The notes under the pieces were generated by a model, which worked only from the letters and a program-made list of their open reading frames with translations, had not been told where the DNA came from and searched no databases. A program made the translations under genes and the position numbers. This document shows, piece after piece, positions 31,870 through 40,520 of a DNA stretch of 40,619 bases. The DNA lies in the NCBI GenBank assembly GCA_004557855.1, contig SFFJ01000014.1, forward strand, positions 1 to 40,619, read 5' to 3'. Within the stretch, counting starts at the first letter, position 1. The number at the start of each line of letters is the position of its first letter. This stretch comes from Oscillospiraceae bacterium. Lineage in GTDB: Bacteria > Bacillota > Clostridia > Oscillospirales > Ruminococcaceae.

Positions 31870-33032
31870 TATTCATCGCCTCCTTCCTTGGTTTCGGCCG
31901 GATCGGGCAGCGGTTCGGGCTCCTTTTCCTTGGCCTTCAGCAGCGCCTTTTCCTCCTTACGGGCAATGGCGGAGTTCATGGCGTACTTCATAAACAGTAC
32001 AAAGCCGCACAGGTAGATGATGATAGCGGAGATCAGATCGGAGATCTGCGCACAGTACATGCTCTTATCCACATAGGCGCCGCCGGCGGTGATATGCTGG
32101 ATGAAGAAGGATGCAAGGATGGTCCCGATGGGATTGAGCCCGCCGAGGAACGCCGCGGCGATGCCGTTAAAGCCCATGCCCGGCACCGAGGAGGTGGAAC
32201 ACTGCCACTGCTCATAGCCGGTGAGATACAGCATGGAGGCGCCCATGGCGGCCAGCATACCGGAAATGGCCAGCGTCAGGATGATATTGCGCTTTTCCGC
32301 CATGCCGCAGTATTTGGCGGCATTTTTATTGTTGCCGGTCGCCCGCAGCTCATAGCCGAAGCGGGTCTTTTCCAGCACCACCCACACCACAATGGCGATA
32401 AGCACCGCCAGCGGGATGGCCAGGCCGACATACTGGTTGTTATTGAAGAACCTGCCCAGCCCCAGAGAGGGCAGCACCGCCGAAGGGTTATTGTGCTGCA
32501 AAACGTAGGTGTAGGGGCTGGTATCCTCCTTGACCTTGGTCAGCAGCATGTTGGTCAGGTACAGGGTGATCCAGTTGATCATGATGCCCGAAATGACTTC
32601 ATTTACATTACAGTAGGATTTGAGCAGGCCGGAGATGGTGCCCAGAACGGCGCCGCCCAGCATGGCCAGCAGCATACAGGGCAGCCAGCCCCAGTGCCAC
32701 GCCAGCGCCGCATACAGGCTGACGGCGATGCCGGCACAGTACTGACCCGCCACACCGATATTAAAGAGGCCCACCTTGTAGGCAAACAGGATCGCCAGTG
32801 CGCACATGAGAAGCGGTGCGGTTTTTACCAGCGTGTTGCCGAAATACTTGGCCTGTGTTTCGGGGCGGCTGTAGGTCAAAAAATTTTTTATGATGGTGGC
32901 AACGGCTTCGCCCGCACCATCGGGATTGATGAACAACAGCACGATATAGCCCAGCAGCATACCCAGCACTACGCAGGCCAGGGATGCCAGCAGCGACTGT
33001 ATGCCATTGTTTTTCCAAATGTTCTTTTTCAC
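31869..33032 (-). CDS. Nucleoside-type ABC permease 1 (operon 2)
   Basis: 387-aa long permease (NupP-like). It has an N-terminal helix after a Lys-rich start (KKNIWKNNGIQ), about nine further helices including YKVGLFNIGVAGQYCAGIAV and YELRATGNNKNAAKYCGM, and a charged C-terminal tail (KEEKALLKAKEKEPEP). The start is GTG at 33032, overlapping the ATPase stop as GTGA, so translation is coupled. It forms the membrane pore with the downstream short permease. Confidence 0.91.
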   Translation of the reverse strand: MKKNIWKNNGIQSLLASLACVVLGMLLGYIVLLFINPDGAGEAVATIIKNFLTYSRPETQAKYFGNTLVKTAPLLMCALAILFAYKVGLFNIGVAGQYCAGIAVSLYAALAWHWGWLPCMLLAMLGGAVLGTISGLLKSYCNVNEVISGIMINWITLYLTNMLLTKVKEDTSPYTYVLQHNNPSAVLPSLGLGRFFNNNQYVGLAIPLAVLIAIVVWVVLEKTRFGYELRATGNNKNAAKYCGMAEKRNIILTLAISGMLAAMGASMLYLTGYEQWQCSTSSVPGMGFNGIAAAFLGGLNPIGTILASFFIQHITAGGAYVDKSMYCAQISDLISAIIIYLCGFVLFMKYAMNSAIARKEEKALLKAKEKEPEPLPDPAETKEGGDE

Positions 33033-34564
33033 GCTGTCACCTTACCTCTCTTGGCGCCGGCCATGTAAAGACCCAGCTCCTCCTGCGTGGTGGTCTTGGG
33101 GTCAAGCTCGCCGACGATCTCGCCCTCATACATCACCAGGATACGGTCGGATACATCCATAACCTCGTCCAGCTCCAGCGATACCAGCAGCACCGCCTTA
33201 CCGGCGTCCCGCTGCGCCACCAGCTCCTTATGTACATTCTCGATGGCGCCGACATCCAGGCCGCGGGTGGGCTGTACCGCCACCAGCAGCTCGGGGTTCT
33301 TATCGATCTCCCGCGCCACGATGGCCTTTTGCTGGTTGCCGCCGGACATGCTGCGTGCCGGGGTCACGGGGCCCTGGCCGCTGCGGATGTCATATTCCTC
33401 GATGAGCCGCAGGGCGTACTTGCGGATGTTATCCCGCCGCAGGAAGCCCGCCTTATCGGTGAATTCCGGCTCGAAGTACCGCTGCAGCACCAGGTTGTCC
33501 TCCAGCGTGTAGTCCAGCACCAGGCCGTGCTTATGCCGGTCCTCCGGGATGTGGGACATATCGGCATTGCGCCGCCGGATGGAGGCACGGGTGATATCCT
33601 TGCCGCACAGCGTTATCCTGCCGGAGACCGTCGGCTCCAGCCCGGTAAGGCCGTAAACGAATTCGGTCTGGCCGTTGCCGTCGATGCCCGCAATGCAGAC
33701 GATCTCGCCCCGGCGTACCTTCAGGCTGACGTCCTTTACGGCGTTATTCTTGTGGATCTTGCTGGCGACGGTCATCTGATCCACCTCCAGCACCACCTCG
33801 CCCGGCTCGGCGGGCTTTTTGGCCACGTGGAAGTTGACCTCATGGCCGACCATCATGGCGCTGAGTTCCTCCATGTTGGTGTTTTTGGTTTCCACGGTGC
33901 CGATGTACTTGCCCTTGCGCAGCACGGTGCAGCGGTCGGAAACCGCCATGATCTCATTGAGCTTGTGGGAAATAAAGAGGATGGATTTCCCCTCGGCGGC
34001 CAGGTTTTTCATAATGGCCATCAGCTCGTCGATCTCCTGCGGGGTCAGAACCGCCGTCGGCTCATCGAAGATCAGGATCTCATTTTCCCGGTACAGCATT
34101 TTCAGGATCTCGGTGCGCTGCTGCATTCCCACGGTGATGTCCTCGATGATCGCATCCGGGTCGATCCGCATCCCGTACTTTTCGCTCAATTCCAGTACGC
34201 GGCGGCGGGCCTCCTTTTTTTGCAGCATACCGTTTTTGGTCGGCTCCACGCCCAGGATGATATTATCCAGGACCGAGAAACACTCCACCAGCTTGAAGTG
34301 CTGGTGCACCATGCCGATCCCCAGCGCATTGGCGTCATTGGGGTCCCTGATGGCCACCTCTTTGCCATCCTTTTTGATGACCCCCTGCTCCGCCTGATAC
34401 AGTCCGAACAGCACACTCATCAGGGTGGATTTCCCGGCGCCGTTTTCTCCCAGCAGCGCATGGATCTCGCCCTTTTTGAGCTGCAGGGTAATGTCATCAT
34501 TGGCGATAATTCCCGGAAACCGCTTTGTGATGTGCAGCATCTCTATTGCATACGGTGCGTCCAA
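33029..34564 (-). CDS. Nucleoside-type ABC ATP-binding protein (operon 2)
   Basis: 511-aa double ABC ATPase. Domain 1 has Walker A GENGAGKST and the variant signature VGMQQRTEIL. Domain 2 has the degenerate GIDGNGQTE loop and MSGGNQQKAIVARE. The start is TTG at 34564: GGGAGG lies eight bases upstream, and the only nearby ATG is out of frame. A rare start codon may hold expression down. It is first in a three-gene operon with two permeases and no binding-protein gene, so it may rely on the BMP lipoprotein at 27253 or one elsewhere. Confidence 0.92.
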   Translation of the reverse strand: MDAPYAIEMLHITKRFPGIIANDDITLQLKKGEIHALLGENGAGKSTLMSVLFGLYQAEQGVIKKDGKEVAIRDPNDANALGIGMVHQHFKLVECFSVLDNIILGVEPTKNGMLQKKEARRRVLELSEKYGMRIDPDAIIEDITVGMQQRTEILKMLYRENEILIFDEPTAVLTPQEIDELMAIMKNLAAEGKSILFISHKLNEIMAVSDRCTVLRKGKYIGTVETKNTNMEELSAMMVGHEVNFHVAKKPAEPGEVVLEVDQMTVASKIHKNNAVKDVSLKVRRGEIVCIAGIDGNGQTEFVYGLTGLEPTVSGRITLCGKDITRASIRRRNADMSHIPEDRHKHGLVLDYTLEDNLVLQRYFEPEFTDKAGFLRRDNIRKYALRLIEEYDIRSGQGPVTPARSMSGGNQQKAIVAREIDKNPELLVAVQPTRGLDVGAIENVHKELVAQRDAGKAVLLVSLELDEVMDVSDRILVMYEGEIVGELDPKTTTQEELGLYMAGAKRGKVTA

Positions 34565-34636
34565 GCATTCGCCCTCCCTTCCGCTTGCGGCCCGGTTTGC
34601 CCCGGTTTGCGGGGTGCGGCCGCAATAATCATGAAC

Positions 34637-34665
34637 ATTATACTATAAAATGCCCCGTAACGCAA
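34637..34665 (-). promoter_or_regulatory. Promoter of ABC operon 2
   Basis: Minus-strand TTGCGT (34665-34660), 17-bp spacer, TATAAT (34642-34637). Divergent from the ftsH promoter. Confidence 0.6.
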
Positions 34666-34731
34666 ACTGTATTTCGAGGTTTTTGTTTATTTTCCCGAAA
34701 AGCCGCCCCGCCCCCTGCCCGCACTCCGGCA

Positions 34732-34760
34732 TTGACGGCCGCCCGCCGCGGCAGTATAAT
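34732..34760 (+). promoter_or_regulatory. Promoter of ftsH
   Basis: TTGACG (34732-34737), 17-bp spacer, TATAAT (34755-34760). The start is near 34767, about 40 nt before the ATG. No heat-shock (CIRCE or CtsR-type) repeat was seen. Confidence 0.75.
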
Positions 34761-34805
34761 ATTCTACACAAGTTTATCCCGATAAGTCCGAACGGAGGAA
34801 CGCCC

Positions 34806-36626
34806 ATGAAAGAAGTAAAATCCCCAAAGAAACCGCTGATTTACTACTATGCCATCGTGCTGCTGGTGCTGATGGTCTTTAACTCCCTCATCCTGCCGCT
34901 CATCGCCAAACGGCAGATCAAGGAGGTGGATTACGGCACCTTTATGACCATGACCGAAAAGGGTGAGATCGGCAAGGTGGAGATCGAAAGCAACCAGATC
35001 CTCTTTACCGATAAGGACGGCGAGACCATCTACAAAACCGGTGTGATGAACGACCCCGGCCTCACCGAGCGTCTGCACGCCTCCGGCGCCGAGTTCGCCA
35101 GCGAGATCGTGGAGGAGGCCTCCCCGCTGATGAGCTTTTTCCTGACATGGATTTTGCCGGTCGTGATTTTTGTCGCCCTCGGCCAGCTCCTCTATAAGAA
35201 GATGAGCGAAAAGATGGGCGGCGGGCCCAATTCCATGATGTTCGGGCTGGGCAACAGCAACGCCAAGGTCTATGTCCCCTCCACCGACGGCGGCATCCGC
35301 TTTGCCGATGTGGCGGGCGAGGACGAGGCCAAGGACAATTTGCAGGAGATCGTCAACTACCTGCATGACCCGAGTAAATATAAGGCCATCGGCGCTTCGA
35401 TGCCCAAGGGCATCCTGCTGGTGGGGCCTCCCGGAACCGGTAAGACCATGCTGGCCAAGGCGGTGGCAGGTGAAGCAAACGTGCCCTTTTTCTCCATCTC
35501 CGGCTCGGAATTCGTGGAGATGTTTGTGGGCATGGGTGCTTCCAAGGTGCGCAATCTGTTCGACCAGGCCAAGGAAAAGGCCCCCTGCATCGTTTTTATC
35601 GATGAGATCGACGCCATAGGGCAGAAGCGCAGCGGCGGCCAGTACGGCGGCAATGATGAACGGGAGCAGACCCTCAACCAGCTTTTGACCGAGATGGACG
35701 GCTTTGAGGGCAATAACGGCGTTATCATCCTGGCGGCCACCAACCGCCCCGAGTCGCTTGACCCCGCCCTGACCCGCCCCGGCCGCTTTGACCGCCGGGT
35801 ACCGGTGGAGCTGCCCGACCTGCTGGGCCGTGAGGCGATCCTGAAGGTGCACGCCAAAAAGGTGGCACATGAGGAGAATATCGACTTTACCGCCGTGGCG
35901 CGCATGGCGTCGGGTGCCTCCGGCGCCGAGCTTGCGAACATTGTGAATGAGGCGGCGCTGCGGGCGGTGCGGGACGGCCGGGATAAGGTGACCCAGAACG
36001 ACCTGGAGGAAAGCATCGAGGTGGTCATTGCCGGCTACCAGAAGAAGAACGCCATTTTGACCGACCACGAAAAGTGGATCGTCGCCTACCACGAGATCGG
36101 CCATGCGCTGGTGGCTGCCTGCCAAAGCCATTCCGCCCCAGTGCAGAAGATCACCATCATCCCCCGGACCTCCGGGGCGCTGGGCTACACCATGCAGGTG
36201 GATGAGGGCAACCACTACCTGATGAACAAGGATGAGCTCGAGGATAAGATCGCCACGCTGACCGGCGGCCGGGCGGCCGAGGAGGTCAAGTTCGGCTCCG
36301 TCACCACCGGCGCCTCCAATGACATAGAGCAGGCGACCCGGCTGGCGCGCGCCATGCTGACCCGGTACGGCATGAGCGAGGAATTCGATATGGTGGCGCT
36401 GGAAACGGTGAACAACCAGTATCTCGGCGGGGATACCTCCCTTGCCTGCTCCGCCGGCACGCAGGCGGAGATCGACCGGCTGGTCATTTCCATCGTCAAG
36501 AAGCAGCACGAAAAGGCCTCTCAAATCCTGGACGAAAAGCGGGAAAAGCTGGACGAGCTGGCCAAATATCTGTACGAAAAGGAAACCATCACCGGCGAGG
36601 AATTCATGAAGATCCTGAACGAATGA
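34806..36626 (+). CDS. ftsH: ATP-dependent zinc metalloprotease FtsH
   Basis: 606-aa membrane-anchored AAA+ protease that degrades misfolded or regulatory membrane and cytosolic proteins. It has transmembrane helix 1 (about 12-33), an extracytoplasmic FtsH_ext segment, helix 2 (about 104-126), AAA module with Walker A GPPGTGKT, Walker B IVFIDEIDAIG and second region of homology ATNRPESLDPALTRPGRFDR, then the peptidase with HEIGH (about 429-433; HEAGH is commoner). The third zinc ligand Asp is in the SNDIEQATRLAR region. The start at 34806 is set by CGGAGG upstream. It lacks the extended tail of some homologues. The GT8 gene follows after 22 bp. Confidence 0.96.
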   Translation: MKEVKSPKKPLIYYYAIVLLVLMVFNSLILPLIAKRQIKEVDYGTFMTMTEKGEIGKVEIESNQILFTDKDGETIYKTGVMNDPGLTERLHASGAEFASEIVEEASPLMSFFLTWILPVVIFVALGQLLYKKMSEKMGGGPNSMMFGLGNSNAKVYVPSTDGGIRFADVAGEDEAKDNLQEIVNYLHDPSKYKAIGASMPKGILLVGPPGTGKTMLAKAVAGEANVPFFSISGSEFVEMFVGMGASKVRNLFDQAKEKAPCIVFIDEIDAIGQKRSGGQYGGNDEREQTLNQLLTEMDGFEGNNGVIILAATNRPESLDPALTRPGRFDRRVPVELPDLLGREAILKVHAKKVAHEENIDFTAVARMASGASGAELANIVNEAALRAVRDGRDKVTQNDLEESIEVVIAGYQKKNAILTDHEKWIVAYHEIGHALVAACQSHSAPVQKITIIPRTSGALGYTMQVDEGNHYLMNKDELEDKIATLTGGRAAEEVKFGSVTTGASNDIEQATRLARAMLTRYGMSEEFDMVALETVNNQYLGGDTSLACSAGTQAEIDRLVISIVKKQHEKASQILDEKREKLDELAKYLYEKETITGEEFMKILNE

Positions 36627-36648
36627 GCCGTGGGAAAAGAGGCGCTGC

Positions 36649-37473
36649 ATGAACCTGTTATTTTGCATTAACGGCGGCTATACCGGCCCCCTTCTGGACT
36701 GTCTGACCTCCATAGTGCTGCACGGCGGCGAGCCGCATTATGACGTTTACCTGCTTTCCTCCGATCTTTCCGGGGAGGCGCAGCAGGCGCTTTTGCGGCA
36801 GGTGCCGCAGGGGATCACGCTGCATTTTATCGCCGTTCCGCGGGAATTGTTCGAGGGGTTCCCGGAAACGGGGCGCTACCCGCAGGAGATCTACTACCGG
36901 CTGGCGGCGCCGCTGCTGCTCCCGCCGGAGCTGGACCGCATCCTGTATCTGGACGCCGATATTGTGGTGATCAACCCGCTGGGGCCTCTGTACCGCAGCG
37001 ATTTTGAGGGGAAGCTGTTTATGGCCTGCACCCACACCCGGGAGCTGCTGACCCGTGCCAACAGCCATCGGCTGGGACTGGAAAAGCCGGTCCCCTACAT
37101 TAACACCGGTGTGATCATGATGGAGCTGGACGGCCTGCGCCGGGAGATCGACCTCGGGGCGATCCGGCAGTACGCCACGGAGCATTTTGACGCCCTGCTG
37201 CTGCCGGATCAGGATATCCTGACGGCGCTGTACGGCAGCCGGGTCAAGGTCATCGACAGCCAGCTTTATAATTTAAGCGACCGCATCCTGGCCTTTTACA
37301 ATGCCAACCCGGCACACCCCCGCCACAGTCTGGACTGGGTACGGCAGCATACCGTTATCATCCACTACTGCGGCCGCAACAAGCCGTGGAAGCCCGGCTA
37401 TGTGGGGGTTCTGGATGTATTCTACCGGGAGCTGAAGGAATACCAACGGCAGCACCCGGCAACCGAAGGGTAA
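36649..37473 (+). CDS. Glycosyltransferase family 8
   Basis: 274-aa GT-A-fold glycosyltransferase. It has an N-terminal nucleotide-binding strand (NLLFCINGGY), the metal-binding DxD in ILYLDADIVV (about 102-110), PYINTGVIMM, the LPDQDILTAL motif, and the C-terminal HYCGRNKPWKPG, all typical of GT8 galactosyl/glucosyltransferases such as LPS or teichoic-acid-type enzymes. It is cytoplasmic, with no membrane helix. The acceptor is unknown. It is 22 bp downstream of ftsH with a weak GAGG ribosome site, probably a two-gene transcript ending at 37480-37517. Confidence 0.9.
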   Translation: MNLLFCINGGYTGPLLDCLTSIVLHGGEPHYDVYLLSSDLSGEAQQALLRQVPQGITLHFIAVPRELFEGFPETGRYPQEIYYRLAAPLLLPPELDRILYLDADIVVINPLGPLYRSDFEGKLFMACTHTRELLTRANSHRLGLEKPVPYINTGVIMMELDGLRREIDLGAIRQYATEHFDALLLPDQDILTALYGSRVKVIDSQLYNLSDRILAFYNANPAHPRHSLDWVRQHTVIIHYCGRNKPWKPGYVGVLDVFYRELKEYQRQHPATEG

Positions 37474-37479
37474 CATTTC

Positions 37480-37517
37480 CCGCCTGCCTCCCTGCTTTCC
37501 GGCAGGGGGGCGGTTTT
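37480..37517 (+). terminator. Terminator of the ftsH-GT8 transcript
   Basis: Two-part stem (CCGCC/GGCGG outside, CCCTGC/GCAGGG inside) followed by TTTTA, seven bases after the GT8 stop codon. Confidence 0.7.
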
Positions 37518-37543
37518 ATAGGGGCGGGCCCGCCGGGGGCGGA

Positions 37544-37628
37544 CGGCCCGCAGGGCCACGGAGCTTCGCTCTGTGCGGCGGCCGAGGGCCGCCGAGCCCG
37601 TTCGGAGGACGGGCTGCCCTGCGGGCCG
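37544..37628. repeat. Cloverleaf palindromic element, copy G
   Basis: Closing stem of 13 bp (37544-37556 with 37616-37628) with a sequence unlike copies A-F. Abutting hairpins: 37557-37575 (7 bp with one G.T, loop CTTCG), 37576-37594 (7 bp, loop CGAGG) and 37595-37615 (8 bp with one G.T, loop CGGAG). A fourth hairpin (CCCTGC/GCAGGG, 37632-37648, 5-nt loop) follows outside the closing stem. Confidence 0.88.
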
Positions 37629-37652
37629 CATCCCTGCCCCTTGCAGGGGCCT

Positions 37653-37677
37653 GCGGGGGGCGCCCCCCCGCTTTTTT
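37653..37677 (+). terminator. Second terminator before the GlyRS promoter
   Basis: Stem GCGGGGGG/CCCCCCGC (8 bp, 3-nt loop) followed by TTTTTTG. It insulates the downstream promoter. Confidence 0.75.
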
Positions 37678-37688
37678 GTCCCGTGATA

Positions 37689-37717
37689 TTGACTTATTCC
37701 CCGGGGGGAAGTACAAT
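37689..37717 (+). promoter_or_regulatory. Promoter of the glycyl-tRNA synthetase gene
   Basis: TTGACT (37689-37694), 17-bp spacer, TACAAT (37712-37717). The leader is only about 45 nt, too short for a T-box. Confidence 0.75.
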
Positions 37718-37770
37718 ATTATATTATGGTCATCCGCCTGTTTACGGGCGTGCCAAGGAGGAAAGACAAT

Positions 37771-39201
37771 ATGAAGAATACCGAAAAATCGATGGAGACG
37801 CTGGTAAACCTGTGTAAGAACCGCGGCTTTGTTTACGCCGGCAGCGAAATTTACGGCGGTCTGGCCAACACATGGGATTACGGTCCCCTGGGCGTCGAGC
37901 TCAAAAACAACATCAAGCGCGCCTGGTGGAAGAAATTCATTCAGGAAAATCCCTATAACGTCGGGCAGGATGCCGCCATCCTGATGAACCCCCAGACGTG
38001 GGTGGCCTCCGGCCATCTCTCCGGCTTCTCCGATCCGCTGATGGACTGCCGTGAGTGCCACGAGCGCTTCCGTGCCGATAAGCTCATCGAGAACTGGTGC
38101 GCCGAAAATAACTTCGAGCTTCCCCGCCCCATCGATGCCTTCTCCCAAAGCGAGATGAAGGACTTCGTGGAGGAGCACAATATCCCCTGCCCCACCTGCG
38201 GCAAGCATAATTTCACCGATATCCGCCAATTCAACCTGATGTTCAAGACCTTCCAGGGGGTCACCGAGGACGCCAAGAACACCGTTTATCTGCGTCCCGA
38301 GACCGCACAGGGCATCTTCGTAAACTTCGCCAATGTCCAGCGCACCACCCGCCGCAAGCTGCCCTTCGGCATCGGCCAGATCGGTAAGAGCTTCCGCAAT
38401 GAGATCACCCCCGGCAACTTCATCTTCCGGGTGCGTGAGTTCGAGCAGATGGAGCTGGAGTTCTTCTGCCAGCCCAATACCGACCTCGAATGGTTCCAAT
38501 ACTGGCGCAATTTCTGCCACCAGTGGCTGCTTTCCCTGGGCATGAAAGACGAAAACCTGCGCCTGCGTGACCACGATCCCGAGGAGCTGTGCTTCTACTC
38601 CAAGGCGACCACCGACTTCGAGTTCATGTTCCCGTTTGGCTGGGGCGAGCTGTGGGGCGTGGCCGACCGTACCGACTACGACCTGACCCAGCACCAGAAC
38701 ACCAGCGGCAAGGATCTCACCTATTTCGACCAGGAAAAGAACGAGCACTACATCCCCTATGTCATCGAGCCGTCCCTCGGCGTGGAGCGCAGCTTCCTTG
38801 CCTTCCTGTGCGATGCCTACGATGAGGAGGTTCTCGGCCAGGATAAGAACGGCAATGATGACGTCCGCACCGTGCTGCGCCTGCATCCGGCGCTGGCCCC
38901 CTTCAAGGCCGCTGTGCTGCCTCTTTCCAAAAAGCTGGCCGATAAGGGCCGTGAGATCCAGCAGGAGCTTTCCAAGTACTTCATGGTGGACTACGATGAC
39001 GCCGGCTCCATCGGCAAGCGTTACCGCCGTGAGGATGAGATCGGTACCCCCCTGTGCATCACCGTGGACTTCGAGACCGTCGGCGATGAGAACACTCCTG
39101 CCGATCACTGCGTCACCATCCGTGACCGCGACACCATGGAGCAGATCCGTCTGCCCATCTCGGAGCTGCGCTCCTACATCGAAAAGAAGCTGGAATTCTG
39201 A
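37771..39201 (+). CDS. glyQS: Glycine--tRNA ligase, single-chain (alpha2) type
   Basis: 476-aa class II synthetase charging tRNA-Gly. It is the homodimeric eukaryote/archaea-like form, not the GlyQ/GlyS tetramer. Motif 2 region with FRNEITPGNFIFRVREFEQMELEFF, motif 3 GVERSFLAFL and the anticodon-binding C-terminus (LHPALAPFKAAVLPL) are clear. A zinc-type CREC...CPTCG pair (about residues 92-95 and 144-147) lies in the insertion. It starts at 37771 with AAGGAGG upstream. It has its own promoter and terminator and codons typical of a highly expressed gene (GGT/CGT-rich stretches). Confidence 0.96.
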   Translation: MKNTEKSMETLVNLCKNRGFVYAGSEIYGGLANTWDYGPLGVELKNNIKRAWWKKFIQENPYNVGQDAAILMNPQTWVASGHLSGFSDPLMDCRECHERFRADKLIENWCAENNFELPRPIDAFSQSEMKDFVEEHNIPCPTCGKHNFTDIRQFNLMFKTFQGVTEDAKNTVYLRPETAQGIFVNFANVQRTTRRKLPFGIGQIGKSFRNEITPGNFIFRVREFEQMELEFFCQPNTDLEWFQYWRNFCHQWLLSLGMKDENLRLRDHDPEELCFYSKATTDFEFMFPFGWGELWGVADRTDYDLTQHQNTSGKDLTYFDQEKNEHYIPYVIEPSLGVERSFLAFLCDAYDEEVLGQDKNGNDDVRTVLRLHPALAPFKAAVLPLSKKLADKGREIQQELSKYFMVDYDDAGSIGKRYRREDEIGTPLCITVDFETVGDENTPADHCVTIRDRDTMEQIRLPISELRSYIEKKLEF

Positions 39202-39222
39202 TTTTCCCCCCAAAGCAAAACG

Positions 39223-39255
39223 ATCCCCCTGCCGCAAAAGCAGGGGGATTTTTTA
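39223..39255. terminator. Terminator of glyQS, also facing the MFS gene
   Basis: A 9-bp stem (ATCCCCCTG/CAGGGGGAT, 9-nt loop) followed by TTTTTT on the plus strand. Read on the minus strand it is followed by CGTTTTGCTTT, so it may also stop the convergent MFS transcript. Confidence 0.85.
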
Positions 39256-39268
39256 TAACCAATCGCTT

Positions 39269-40459
39269 TTATTTTGCCGCCGAAAAGGGCTTTCCCATCA
39301 GGAAGATGGCCATGGAAAGGAACATGGCGCCGCCGCAGATGAAGCAGTAAACCGGCACGCCGACGCTGGCCAGCAGGTATCCGCCCGCCAGGTTGCCGAT
39401 GATGCTGCCGAGCCCCTGCGTGACCGCCACGCTGATGAGGATGGCACGGCCGGCATACTGCCGGGGGAACAGTGAAGCAACATAATCGATATTAAAGCGC
39501 AGATAGCTGGCAAAGCCGACGGAAAGCAGGATCTGGGTCAGCATCACGCCGGTCATGGTCTTCAAAACGCCCAGCAGCAGGATGCGCAGGCCCAGTCCGG
39601 CGGTGGCCGTAATGAACAGCACCGGCAGCTTCATGCCGCGCCGCAGCAGCCGGCTGGCAAGGCGCATCAGCAAAAATTCACCCACGCAATACAGGAACAC
39701 CGAAACGCCGTAGGTGGAGGCATCCCCGCCGATATAATTGATGATGACCTGCATAAAGCCGTTCACCGCACGGGTGGCAAAGTAGTACATCGTGCCGCAG
39801 ATGAGAAAAATGACAAACGGCCGGTTCTTCATCATCGTTCTGATGCTTTGGGCAAAGGTCTCGTCCGGCGCTTCCTCCCCGGCAAAGCGGTCCGGCTCCA
39901 AAAGCGGCAGCTTGTTGGGGTCGGCAAAGGTCACCGCCAGCAGAATGGCCACCGCCAGCGAGCCCATGTGCAGCCAGAACAGAAAATTGATGCCCAGCGG
40001 GACGATAAGATAGCCGGAAACAATGGCGGTCGTGGCGTAGAAAATAGAGCCCGCACTGCGGATCATCCCGTAGTCGATGGTTTCATCCCGCAGCGTCATC
40101 TGGTTGATCCATGTATCGATCACGGTGGCGCCGCAAAAATCCAAAGCGGAAATGATACCGAAGGAGATCATCGTCAAAGAAAAGCCCTTGGCAAAGCAGA
40201 CGGGCAGCAGCGGCGTGACGATGATCCCGCCCGCCGCAAGGATAATAAACAGCTTTTTGGGGGAAAGCCCGCGGTCGATCATCCGCCCGTAAACCGGCCC
40301 GGCGATGGTCATCATCACATATTGCAGCATGGTGATGTAGCCGCATTGAACCTCGGTGTAGCCGTACTCCAGCAGGATGGTGACGGTGTAGGCATACAGC
40401 GTGCAAAAGCTGATAAAATAGACGCCCTCCAGCAGGAACATATGGTGCCTACGACTCAT
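39269..40459 (-). CDS. MFS transporter
   Basis: 396-aa major facilitator with about 12 hydrophobic helices. The loop between helices 2 and 3 reads GPVYGRMIDRGLSPKK, matching the MFS signature G-x3-D-R-x-G/R. The style of the N-terminal half (short cytoplasmic N-terminus and a Tyr/Phe-rich first helix) recalls the MFS_1-like/nucleoside:H+ symporter and oligosaccharide symporter subgroup; substrate is not determinable. The start at 40459 is chosen because GGGGAG lies six bases upstream; an upstream in-frame ATG at 40519 lies inside the rRNA terminator. It lies only about 30 bp after that terminator, with no clear promoter of its own. Confidence 0.85.
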   Translation of the reverse strand: MSRRHHMFLLEGVYFISFCTLYAYTVTILLEYGYTEVQCGYITMLQYVMMTIAGPVYGRMIDRGLSPKKLFIILAAGGIIVTPLLPVCFAKGFSLTMISFGIISALDFCGATVIDTWINQMTLRDETIDYGMIRSAGSIFYATTAIVSGYLIVPLGINFLFWLHMGSLAVAILLAVTFADPNKLPLLEPDRFAGEEAPDETFAQSIRTMMKNRPFVIFLICGTMYYFATRAVNGFMQVIINYIGGDASTYGVSVFLYCVGEFLLMRLASRLLRRGMKLPVLFITATAGLGLRILLLGVLKTMTGVMLTQILLSVGFASYLRFNIDYVASLFPRQYAGRAILISVAVTQGLGSIIGNLAGGYLLASVGVPVYCFICGGAMFLSMAIFLMGKPFSAAK

Positions 40460-40486
40460 GGCGCTCCCCTTTTCTTTTGTAATATA

Positions 40487-40512
40487 TGGAAAAACCACCC
40501 TATTGGGTGGTT
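40487..40512 (-). terminator. Terminator of the rRNA operon
   Basis: Minus-strand stem AACCACCC/GGGTGGTT (8 bp, 4-nt loop) followed by TTTCC. It lies just after the 5S rRNA 3' end. Confidence 0.8.
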
Positions 40513-40520
40513 CATCCAAA

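Noticed and set aside
34764..36668. Minus-strand open frame of 634 codons over ftsH
   Set aside because: Antisense shadow of a gene with all AAA and peptidase motifs.
37718..37770. T-box leader for glycyl-tRNA synthetase
   Set aside because: The predicted leader is only about 45 nt and has no antiterminator sequence. The terminator upstream lies before the promoter.
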